From Bacillota bacterium (lineage in GTDB: Bacteria > Bacillota > Clostridia > Acetivibrionales > DSM-1351), in NCBI GenBank assembly GCA_023444055.1, contig JAEZRV010000008.1, positions 1-64,000 of the forward strand: a stretch of 64,000 nt of DNA, written 5' to 3'. Shown here in pieces: positions 51,997 to 59,876 of the stretch. The first letter of the stretch is position 1. Each line of letters starts with the position of its first letter. The position numbers and the translations under genes are program-made. Under the pieces are notes generated by a model. The model ran no database searches. It saw only the letters and a program-made list of their open reading frames with translations, and was not told the DNA's origin.

Positions 51997-53997
51997 ATGA
52001 ATTTTGTCTTACTTGAAAATGGATTCAAGCTGATACATGATACACAGGAAATAATTACGCATACAATGGACAAACCTTTTATTTATATAGGTTATGGTCA
52101 GGAAAAGGTTGATATGTATCGTGGTAATTTTAAGATAGATGATTATGTTATTGAAAGATATCCAATTAAAAATTTTAAAATTGAGCAGCAGAACGAGAAA
52201 TTTCACTTGAATTTTGAAGATAAGATAAGAGTTATTATTGAGATAAATGATGAGAAGGTCATAATTAACTTTGAAAAGCTAGAAAATAACATAAATCGAT
52301 TCTGGATACGTATCGACGCAGATGAAAATGAAAAATGTTACGGCTGCGGAGAACAGATGTCATATTTTAATTTACGTGGAAGGAATTTTCCATTATGGAC
52401 ATCAGAACCGGGTGTCGGCAGAGACAAGAGTACTTATGTTACATGGAGATCTGATGTGGAAAACAAAGCTGGCGGTGACTATTACAATACTAATTATCCT
52501 CAGCCAACATATGTGTCAAGTAAGCATTATTATTTGCATGTAGATTCAACAGCTTATGCCGATTTTAATTTTAAAAACACAGATTACCACGAGTTGCAGA
52601 TTTGGGAAGTTCCAAAGGAGATAAGAATTGAAGCAGCACCTAACTTTGTGGAATTACTTAAAAAGCTAACAGATTATTTCGGAAGGCAGCCAGAATTGCC
52701 AGAGTGGGTATACAATGGAGCGATTTTAGGGCTCCAGGGTGGAACAGAACGATCTTTTGGACTTGTTGAGCGTTCATTAAAAAATGGTATAAAGGTATCA
52801 GGACTATGGTGTCAAGATTGGGTAGGTCAACGGATTACAACCTTTGGTAAGCGTCTAAATTGGAATTGGAAATGGAATAGTCAGATGTATCCTGATCTCT
52901 CTGAAAAGCTCAAAGAATACAAAGAAAAGGGAATTAGATTCCTTGCATACAATAATCCTTACCTAGTTATGGAGGGGGACTTATATGCAGAAGGAAAGAA
53001 AAAGGGATATTTTGCAACACAGGTAGACGGAAGCGAATACCTTGTTGATTTTGGTGAGTTTTACTGCGGAGTTGTTGACTTTACAAATAAGGAAGCCTAT
53101 GACTGGTACAAGGAATTAATTAAAAAGCATCTTATTGAGTTTGGTATAGATGGTTGGATGGCTGACTTTGGTGAATATCTGCCAACCGATTTAAAGCTTC
53201 ACAATAATGTGTCCCCTATGTTGGAGCATAATCATTGGCCAGTGCTTTGGGCAAAATGTAACTATGAAGCGTTGGTAGAGACAGGAAAGCTTGGAAAAAT
53301 AGTTTACTTTATGAGAGCAGGTGGAACAGGAACTCAAAAGTATTGTACTTTACTTTGGGCAGGGGATCAGAGTGTTGATTTTAGTATTCACGATGGATTA
53401 GCAACAGTCATATGCGGAGCACTTAGCAGCGGTATGATTGGCTGTGGCCTGCACCATAGTGACATTGGGGGATATACCTCATTATTTAATAATTGCCGTA
53501 CTAAGGAACTGTTTTTAAGATGGGCTGAGATGGCAGTATTTACTCCTGTTATGAGAACACATGAAGGAAACAGACCTGAGGAAAATTTTCAGTATTATGA
53601 TGATGCTGATACTTTGGAGCAGTTTGGTAGGTTAACAGAAATCTATACCATGCTGGCACCTTATATAAAGGAATTGGTTAAAATTAATGCAGAAACAGGT
53701 TTGCCTGTTCAAAGAGCATTGTTTATTCATTATGAAAATGACCAGGCTGCTTATGATATTCAAACAGAGTATTTGTTTGGAGAGGATATGTTGGTTGCTC
53801 CAGTTTATCTGTCAGGTGTGGAGGATTGGGAAGTTTATCTACCAGAAGACAATTGGGTACATCTTTGGACAGGTGTTGAATATCGCGGTGGAAAAGTAAC
53901 AGTAAAAGCACCAATAGGATACACACCAGCATTTTATAAAAAGGATTCCAAATATGTCAACATATTTGAAGAAATAAGATTGAAATTTGGCAACTAA
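51997..53997 (+). CDS. yihQ: GH31 sulfoquinovosidase (YihQ/SqvB type)
   Basis: 666 residues, no signal peptide, so cytoplasmic. The whole protein aligns with E. coli YihQ from memory (FPLWTSEPGVGR, GRQPELPEW, WNWKWNSQMYP, WMADFGEYLPTD, HHSDIGGYT). The catalytic nucleophile Asp390 (WMAD) and acid/base Asp457 (WAGDQ) are present. The four residues that recognise the sulfonate sugar in YihQ (Gln288, Arg301, Trp304, Tyr508) are all kept as Gln273, Arg286, Trp289 and Tyr493, with a constant offset of 15. It hydrolyses alpha-sulfoquinovosides such as SQ-glycerol to SQ plus aglycone. It lies 152 bp after the permeases, with SD aagggg. This is the anchor for the reading of the whole cluster. Confidence 0.96.
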   Translation: MNFVLLENGFKLIHDTQEIITHTMDKPFIYIGYGQEKVDMYRGNFKIDDYVIERYPIKNFKIEQQNEKFHLNFEDKIRVIIEINDEKVIINFEKLENNINRFWIRIDADENEKCYGCGEQMSYFNLRGRNFPLWTSEPGVGRDKSTYVTWRSDVENKAGGDYYNTNYPQPTYVSSKHYYLHVDSTAYADFNFKNTDYHELQIWEVPKEIRIEAAPNFVELLKKLTDYFGRQPELPEWVYNGAILGLQGGTERSFGLVERSLKNGIKVSGLWCQDWVGQRITTFGKRLNWNWKWNSQMYPDLSEKLKEYKEKGIRFLAYNNPYLVMEGDLYAEGKKKGYFATQVDGSEYLVDFGEFYCGVVDFTNKEAYDWYKELIKKHLIEFGIDGWMADFGEYLPTDLKLHNNVSPMLEHNHWPVLWAKCNYEALVETGKLGKIVYFMRAGGTGTQKYCTLLWAGDQSVDFSIHDGLATVICGALSSGMIGCGLHHSDIGGYTSLFNNCRTKELFLRWAEMAVFTPVMRTHEGNRPEENFQYYDDADTLEQFGRLTEIYTMLAPYIKELVKINAETGLPVQRALFIHYENDQAAYDIQTEYLFGEDMLVAPVYLSGVEDWEVYLPEDNWVHLWTGVEYRGGKVTVKAPIGYTPAFYKKDSKYVNIFEEIRLKFGN

Positions 53998-54083
53998 AAG
54001 TAAAGAAAAAAATTGTTAAAAATCCAACTAAAAGTAAAGATTAAAAAGGTTATTAAAAATCCAGCTAAAAGCATTATAATTTT
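53991..54083 (+). repeat. Short tandem repeats after the sulfoquinovosidase gene
   Basis: About 2.5 imperfect units of ~35 bp (caactaaaagtaaaga, then attaaaaat), beginning at the gene's stop codon at 53995-53997. They fill most of the gap to the glycerol dehydrogenase gene. Confidence 0.6.
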
Positions 54084-54109
54084 AAGAATTTAAAAGGAGT
54101 GGTTTTATT

Positions 54110-55192
54110 ATGAAGAAAATAATGATATCGCCTTCAAAGTACGTTCAGGGTGAAGATGAACTTAACAACTTAGGCACATATGTTAAAGAGTTTTCGGACA
54201 GAGCATTATTAGTTGCATCTAAGGTAGACCAAGCGAGAGTGCAGAATTATTTAGATAGTGCAACTCAAAAAGATTCCTTCATGATATTCTATGGTGAATT
54301 TAGAGAGGAATGTACAAAAAATGAGATTGAAAGAATGAGAAAGCTTGCTGAGGAAAATAATTGCGGAGTATTTATCGGATTAGGTGGAGGTAAGGCACTT
54401 GATACTGCAAAGGCTGCATCTTTCCTTTCGAAAAAGCCTGTTATTATAGTTCCTACAATTGCATCCACTGATGCACCTACGAGTAAACTTGCTATAATTT
54501 ACAATGAGAAAAATGAATTTGAAGAATATTTCCACTTGAATAAAAATCCGGATCTCGTTTTGGTTGATACAGGTATTATTGCCAAAGCACCTGTAAGATT
54601 CCTCGTTGCAGGTATGGGTGATGCATTAGCAACCTTCTTTGAAGCTAGATCCTGTATAAGGTCAGGAGCCAACAACATGCCAGGCGGCAAGAGTACAAAG
54701 GCTGCCTTTGCATTGGCAACAACTTGTTTTGAAACATTGATGGAGGATTCAATAAAAGCTAAAGCTGCATGTGAGAATAATGTTGTAACTCAAGCTCTTG
54801 AAAATATCGTTGAGGCAAATATTCTTTTAAGCGGTCTTGGATTTGAAAGTAGCGGATTAGCAGCAGCTCATTCTATACATGACGGATTAACTGTTCTTGA
54901 AGAAACACATCACTATATGCATGGAGAAAAGGTATCTTTTGGAACAATAGTGCACCTTGTTTTGGAAAATGCTCCTGCTGATGAATTGACAAATGTTATT
55001 GATTATTGTAAATCAATAGGATTACCTACATGTTTGAAGGATTTGGGAATAGTTGATGTTACAGAAGAAAAGATAATGGCTGTTGCAAAGGCTTCAGTGG
55101 ATCCTACAGAAACCATACACAATATGCCTTTCCCTGTTACAGCGAAAGATGTATATGCTGCAATACTTACAGCTGACAAGTTAGGTCAATAA
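54110..55192 (+). CDS. gldA: Glycerol dehydrogenase (GldA type)
   Basis: 360 residues, the usual GldA length. The NAD loop is GLGGGKALDTAK, and the zinc ligands Asp171 (GMGDALAT), His254 (AAAHSIH) and His271 (YMHGEK) fall at the family positions. It interconverts glycerol and dihydroxyacetone. With DhaK and DhaL just downstream it forms a glycerol-to-DHAP route that can use the glycerol released when sulfoquinovosyl-glycerol is hydrolysed. Alternatively it could handle dihydroxyacetone made by an FSA-type cleavage. SD aaggag. Confidence 0.93.
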   Translation: MKKIMISPSKYVQGEDELNNLGTYVKEFSDRALLVASKVDQARVQNYLDSATQKDSFMIFYGEFREECTKNEIERMRKLAEENNCGVFIGLGGGKALDTAKAASFLSKKPVIIVPTIASTDAPTSKLAIIYNEKNEFEEYFHLNKNPDLVLVDTGIIAKAPVRFLVAGMGDALATFFEARSCIRSGANNMPGGKSTKAAFALATTCFETLMEDSIKAKAACENNVVTQALENIVEANILLSGLGFESSGLAAAHSIHDGLTVLEETHHYMHGEKVSFGTIVHLVLENAPADELTNVIDYCKSIGLPTCLKDLGIVDVTEEKIMAVAKASVDPTETIHNMPFPVTAKDVYAAILTADKLGQ

Positions 55193-55374
55193 ATCAACTT
55201 TTAAACAAAAAATCAATTGGTGCTCAAGCTTTTTAATGGTTTGTTGCCAAATAATTGATAAATTAAATAATGGGTTGTATATCAGCAACTTATTCATGCA
55301 ATTATTCAATCTAACATTCCATTAACAAGTTTGAACACCTACAATTTTAAGATGGAAAAGTTGAGTCAATAAGC
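55191..55374. repeat. Second inverted pair of the dispersed repeat, between gldA and dhaK
   Basis: An inverted copy (55191-55258, with ggtgctcaagctttttaatgg and tttgttgccaaataattg) starts at the gldA stop. A direct copy (55319-55374, ccattaacaagtttgaacac...gatggaaaagttgagtcaata) follows ~60 bp later. Orientation, spacing and position right after a stop codon match the pair at 42301. Confidence 0.7.
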
Positions 55375-55416
55375 AAATTGCATATGATATTCATTTCTTA
55401 GAGCCGGGAGGTAACA

Positions 55417-56406
55417 ATGAAGAAATTAATTAATAAAGTTGAAGATGTAGTAATAGAGATGTGCAAAGGAATTGTAAAAGCTCATCCTGAATTATCACTT
55501 AATGAAAAATATAAAATTATTTCAAGAAATGAGATAAACAAACAAAAGGTTACTTTAATCAGTGGTGGCGGTAGCGGACATGAACCTTCACATGCGGGAT
55601 TTGTAGGTAAAGGGATGCTAGATGCTGCAGTTTGTGGAGATGTATTTGCTTCACCCTCTACAATGCAGGTATACAATGCAATTGTTAAAACTCAGTCTGA
55701 TAAGGGCACACTTTTAATAATAAAAAACTACTCGGGTGACTGCATGAATTTTGATGCAGCCGCAGAGATGGCTGAGGATGATGATATTACTGTGGAAAAG
55801 GTTTATGTAAATGATGATATTGCGGTAAAAGATAGTTTGTATACTGTTGGACGAAGAGGTGTAGCAGGTACTATATTTGTACACAAAATAGCAGGTGCGG
55901 CTGCAGAAGAGGGCTTGGATCTAAAACAGGTAAAAAATGTAGCTCAAAAGGTAATTGACAATGTTCGTACTATAGGATTTGCTTTGACATCCTGCACTGT
56001 TCCTGCAAAGGGTTCTCCAACCTTTAAAATCGAGGATGATGAAATGGAATTTGGTGTAGGAATACACGGAGAACCTGGCATAGCTCGTGAAAAACTTGCT
56101 ACAGCTGATGAATTAGCTGTTAGAATGGTTGATTTGCTTGCAGGTGATTTACCTTTTAACTCTGGTGATGAGGTTGCGCTTCTTATAAACGGATTAGGAG
56201 GAACTCCATTACAGGAGCTGTATTTATTCAACAACTCAGTTGTAAATGCGATGAATGATAAAAATCTAAAAATATATAAAACCTTTGTCGGAAATTATAT
56301 GACATCGATAGATATGGCAGGTGCTTCTATATCACTTTTAAAGCTGGATGATGAACTGAAGAGATATTTGGATGCGGAAGCTGCTACACCGGCACTAAAA
56401 ATATAG
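55417..56406 (+). CDS. dhaK: Dihydroxyacetone kinase subunit DhaK
   Basis: 329 residues. GGGSGHEPSHAGFVG and GDVFASPS line the dihydroxyacetone site, and His217 in GVGIHGEPG is the residue that covalently binds the substrate carbonyl. With DhaL it phosphorylates dihydroxyacetone to DHAP. SD ggaggt; it is the first gene of a two-gene unit 21 bp apart. Confidence 0.95.
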   Translation: MKKLINKVEDVVIEMCKGIVKAHPELSLNEKYKIISRNEINKQKVTLISGGGSGHEPSHAGFVGKGMLDAAVCGDVFASPSTMQVYNAIVKTQSDKGTLLIIKNYSGDCMNFDAAAEMAEDDDITVEKVYVNDDIAVKDSLYTVGRRGVAGTIFVHKIAGAAAEEGLDLKQVKNVAQKVIDNVRTIGFALTSCTVPAKGSPTFKIEDDEMEFGVGIHGEPGIAREKLATADELAVRMVDLLAGDLPFNSGDEVALLINGLGGTPLQELYLFNNSVVNAMNDKNLKIYKTFVGNYMTSIDMAGASISLLKLDDELKRYLDAEAATPALKI

Positions 56407-56427
56407 TTTGGGAGGGATTACCTAATT

Positions 56428-57057
56428 ATGTTGAATGTAAATAATATTATAAACTTAGTAGATAAAATGTCGGATATAATAATAGAAAATGAAGTGTATT
56501 TTTGTGAACTGGATTCTGTAGCAGGTGACGGAGATTTTGGAATGTCAGTTGCTAAAGGCTTCAAGCAACTGAAGCAAGATTGGAATGAACTTTCAAAGGA
56601 CGATATTGGTGCTTTTCTTAAAGATTGTGGTATGGTAATTACTGAATACTGTGGAGGAGCATCTGGACCAATTTGGGGCTCTGCATTCAGAAGTGCTGCA
56701 AAATATGCTGCAGGAAAGAAGGAGCTAAATCTCTTTGAATTAGCACAGATGATGCAAAATGCGGTGGATGGAATTCAGAAAAGAGGCGGAGCAAAGCTAG
56801 GAGATAAAACTTTGCTTGATGCTTTGATACCAACAGTGGAATCATTGAAAAACAGTGCAGAAGCAGGTGAGGAAATGCTTACTGCTATGAAAAAAGGTGC
56901 ACAGGCAGCTGTGGATGGAGCTGAAAAGACAAAGGAAATGGTGGCTTCTAAGGGCAGAGCAAGCTATGTGGGAGAAAGAAGTATCAACCATCCTGATGCC
57001 GGTGCAGTTGCGATAGGTATCATATTTACTGGGATAACAAAGGACTTAAGTATATAA
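56428..57057 (+). CDS. dhaL: Dihydroxyacetone kinase subunit DhaL
   Basis: 209 residues, all-helical nucleotide-binding subunit. The Mg-ADP motif is AGDGDFGMS near residue 32; later ones are GGASGPIWGSAF and GDKTLLDAL. In PTS-coupled systems DhaL keeps ADP bound and is rephosphorylated by DhaM, which is not encoded nearby; DhaM must lie elsewhere or another phosphodonor is used. A terminator follows, closing the SQ locus. Confidence 0.94.
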   Translation: MLNVNNIINLVDKMSDIIIENEVYFCELDSVAGDGDFGMSVAKGFKQLKQDWNELSKDDIGAFLKDCGMVITEYCGGASGPIWGSAFRSAAKYAAGKKELNLFELAQMMQNAVDGIQKRGGAKLGDKTLLDALIPTVESLKNSAEAGEEMLTAMKKGAQAAVDGAEKTKEMVASKGRASYVGERSINHPDAGAVAIGIIFTGITKDLSI

Positions 57058-57088
57058 ATTAATTAATAAAATTTTCTGATATAAAATA

Positions 57089-57132
57089 TAAACCTATGAA
57101 TAGATTAAGCTCATTCATAGGTTTATGTTTTG
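57089..57132 (+). terminator. Intrinsic terminator of the dha genes
   Basis: The arms aaacctatgaat and attcataggttt enclose an 11-nt loop and are followed by atgttttgtttt. It marks the end of the sulfoquinovose locus. Confidence 0.85.
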
Positions 57133-57181
57133 TTTTAGACTATAGTGATGTGTGATAACTGTAACAGCTCTTGTTTAGGTA

Positions 57182-57310
57182 CTATTTTTTCTGCGTGTTG
57201 GGATTTCCTGCTGCCATTGCACCACGTGGTATGCGCTTCTGATCACCTAAATCCTGTGTATTAGTGAAATTTTCTACTCCGTCTGATTTTGTACTTTTGT
57301 TTTTTCCCAT
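57182..57310 (-). CDS. Small basic hydrophilic protein, 42 residues
   Basis: An ATG at 57310 with the SD ggagg at ideal distance opens a 42-codon frame ending in TAG. The product begins MGKNKSTKSDGVENF and has RIPRGAMAAGNPN near the end. It is Lys/Asn/Gly-rich, without hydrophobic segments. The composition recalls small spore-associated proteins of the SASP-minor/YuzL kind, but I cannot assign a family. It lies alone between two plus-strand genes. The RBS and unbroken frame support a real gene. Confidence 0.65.
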   Translation of the reverse strand: MGKNKSTKSDGVENFTNTQDLGDQKRIPRGAMAAGNPNTQKK

Positions 57311-57774
57311 AGTTTCCTCCAGTAGTTTTTAAAAATTTTAAGACAACGAGATTTTAATATTATTTGATGACATTATGGGAATTATACATGATGTATTTGT
57401 TCTCATTACTATGATTAAGATTACTCATTGAATATAGCAAATAGTAACTTTATAGTTATCTATATAAATGGTAAGGTCTATAACAACAGGCTAGATTACA
57501 TGTAAATAATCTTGAACAGATATTTAAAGAGTCTTACCTCATGTACCACACGTTTTACATCACATGACTGATTTTTATTAAACTATATGTTTAGACACTT
57601 TAGTGTATCTCTCTTTATTCTTTGTTAAAAATTAAGTATTATTAGATGTTTAAACTATAGTTTTTTAGTCAAAATTCAATATAATTATTTAGTTCATTCT
57701 GATATAATATGTAAGTGATTATTTAAAACCCAGATAATGGTTAGAATTAATAGTGAATAAATGGAGAAATGCGA
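57311..57774. other. AT-rich gene-free stretch before the first propeller gene
   Basis: 464 bp without a plausible ORF. It holds the promoters of the small protein (minus) and of the propeller gene (plus; a tataat at 57703-57708 with a poor -35). No repeat or structured RNA is recognised. Confidence 0.4.
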
Positions 57775-59601
57775 ATGAGATCAAAGAGAACAAAACAGAA
57801 AAGTGTGCTTCCTGCATTGATAGTATTTACTGTAGTATTAATACTATCGTTAACAGCCTTGGTGCTTATGTATTTTGGAAAATTTCCAGGGTTAAAACCA
57901 ATTAGTGCGGAGCAATCTGAAAAGGCATCGTTAACTCAATCACAGACTGATTCAAGCAGTGTGAGTGTCTCAACAGAATCCCAGCAACAGGCATTAAAGA
58001 CAACTGAACCGAAAAAAGAGCCAATTGAGAGCACAAATCCGGATGACCTTATTATATCTTGGAAGAATCCAGAAGGCTTTATTTCAAAGAAAGTTATGAA
58101 TGATGGATCTGCAAAAAAAACATTTAAAGATGGTGGAAATATTCAGTTTTGGGCACTAGTAAAAAACAAAACTGTTAAGGATTATAAAGCTCCATATAAT
58201 ATTGCTTTTGGTTCACCTGAAATGTATTCAGAGCTTGAAGGAGTGACTACATTTAGGGGGAATAATTACAGAACTGCTCCATCTTGGGGGAGTTGCGACG
58301 TAAAAGAAAAGAAGCTGGAAATAGTATGGACTCATGATATTGGTGCTGTATCAGGTGTTGATAGCTATTGGCCTGGTGCTGGTTGGACTGGACAGCCTTT
58401 GCTAGTTCACTGGTCTGATGAAGTTAGAAATATAATGAATATAAATGAAGATTTAAAATCAAAAGACCTAGTGGAGGTTATTTATCCTGTATTTGATGGG
58501 AATGTATACTTCTTGGACATAGAGACAGGGAAAGCATCAAGACCAAAGATGAATATTGGCTTTACTACTAAAGGTACAGGTATGGTTGACTCTAGGGGAT
58601 ATCCTCTCCTCTACTCTGGACAAGGTTTAAATGAGAATAACGGGAAAAAAGGTCCTTTTAAATATAGAATATTTGACTTGATAAACCAAAAGGAGGTATT
58701 TTCGCTTCAAGGAAGTGATCCAGTTGCATTTAGATCATGGGGAGCAAATGACTCTTCCGCATTACTTAATAGATATACAGATACACTAATCAATTGCGGA
58801 GAAAATGGATTGATATATAAGGTCAAGCTAAATACCGATTTTGATAAAACAGCAGGAACTATTTCAATTGACCCAGAAGTGACTAAATATCGATATAAGA
58901 GTAGCTATAATGCTAATCAGGGAATAGAAAACTCACCAGCATTTTATAGGAATCTGATGTATTTTGCTGACAATGGTGGTACTATTCAGTGCCTTGATAT
59001 AAACACTCTTGAGCCAGTCTGGATATACAAAGCAGGTGATGATACCGATAGTACTATTACAATAGAGGAAACAGACAAAGGCGTTTTCTTATATACTGCT
59101 AATGAAATTGATAAGAGGGGTAAGGCAGGAACAAGAGCCGATTGCAATATTAGGAAGCTCAATGCGCTTACTGGTGAACTTATATGGCAACGAGATTATT
59201 CATGTGCATACCAGAATTATATTAATGGTGGTGCTTTAGCAACGCCTGTAGTTGGTAAAAACGACATAAGTGATATTGTTATATTTAATATTGCACTAAC
59301 TGGAACAACTAATGATGGTACACTTGTTGCTATAGATAAAAACACTGGTAAAGAGGTTTGGAACAGACATCTTAAAGCCTATAGCTGGAGTTCACCTGTT
59401 GACTTTAAAAGTGACGATGGGAAGACATACTTGATTCTATGCGATTTCTTAGGAGATATGCATTTAATTGATCCTAAAACTGGTCAGGATTTGGATAAAA
59501 TTTCCGTGGGTGGAAATGTTGAAGCATCACCTTCAATCTATAATAACATGGCTGTAGTAGGAACATATGCGAAAAAAGTTTATGGTGTTAAAATTAAATA
59601 A
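57775..59601 (+). CDS. Membrane-anchored PQQ-like beta-propeller protein (copy 1)
   Basis: 608 residues from ATG 57775 (SD ggaga). A basic N-terminus and one membrane helix (~12-35) anchor it, then a Ser/Thr/Gln-rich linker leads to an extracellular eight-bladed PQQ/pyrrolo-quinoline-like propeller. Blades are seen in GNVYFLDIETGKA, GTIQCLDINTLEPVWIYKAG, GTLVAIDKNTGKEVWNRH and GDMHLIDPKTGQ. Residues for PQQ-dependent redox are not evident, so a structural or binding role like BamB is more likely. The next gene is a paralogue of nearly the same length. Confidence 0.82.
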   Translation: MRSKRTKQKSVLPALIVFTVVLILSLTALVLMYFGKFPGLKPISAEQSEKASLTQSQTDSSSVSVSTESQQQALKTTEPKKEPIESTNPDDLIISWKNPEGFISKKVMNDGSAKKTFKDGGNIQFWALVKNKTVKDYKAPYNIAFGSPEMYSELEGVTTFRGNNYRTAPSWGSCDVKEKKLEIVWTHDIGAVSGVDSYWPGAGWTGQPLLVHWSDEVRNIMNINEDLKSKDLVEVIYPVFDGNVYFLDIETGKASRPKMNIGFTTKGTGMVDSRGYPLLYSGQGLNENNGKKGPFKYRIFDLINQKEVFSLQGSDPVAFRSWGANDSSALLNRYTDTLINCGENGLIYKVKLNTDFDKTAGTISIDPEVTKYRYKSSYNANQGIENSPAFYRNLMYFADNGGTIQCLDINTLEPVWIYKAGDDTDSTITIEETDKGVFLYTANEIDKRGKAGTRADCNIRKLNALTGELIWQRDYSCAYQNYINGGALATPVVGKNDISDIVIFNIALTGTTNDGTLVAIDKNTGKEVWNRHLKAYSWSSPVDFKSDDGKTYLILCDFLGDMHLIDPKTGQDLDKISVGGNVEASPSIYNNMAVVGTYAKKVYGVKIK

Positions 59602-59657
59602 ATTAAGTTTTTGTGTTAAAATAAAATAGGTTAAAAAAGCTTAGTGATAATAATCCA

Positions 59658-59788
59658 CATACTTATGAAACAACACATGTAATAAATGCACATGCTTATG
59701 AAACAACGCGTGTAATAATCTACATGCTTATGAAAAAACGCATATGGCAGAATACGTACTATGAAACAACACAGGTGATAGAACACAG
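59658..59788 (+). repeat. Four imperfect 32-34 bp tandem repeats
   Basis: Units at 59658-59690, 59691-59722, 59723-59756 and 59757-59788 share catgcttatgaaacaacgcg and gtaataat. They occupy the gap between the paralogous propeller genes, directly upstream of the second gene's leader. Confidence 0.75.
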
Positions 59789-59805
59789 CTTATGTTTGTA
59801 AAAAA

Positions 59806-59876
59806 AGGAGGAGCGAGAACCATGCCAGTACTTTAATGTAGGCTTGACCTAACATTGAGGCATGGATATTATTATG
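59806..59876 (+). promoter_or_regulatory. SD - MPVL mini-ORF hairpin - start leader of propeller copy 2
   Basis: The SD aggagg (59806-59811) serves ATG 59822, which encodes MPVL and stops at 59834. The arms ccatgcc (59820-59826) and ggcatgg (59859-59865) close a hairpin with an inner stem (atgtagg with cctaacat). ATGGATATTATTATG then starts the gene. Confidence 0.6.
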
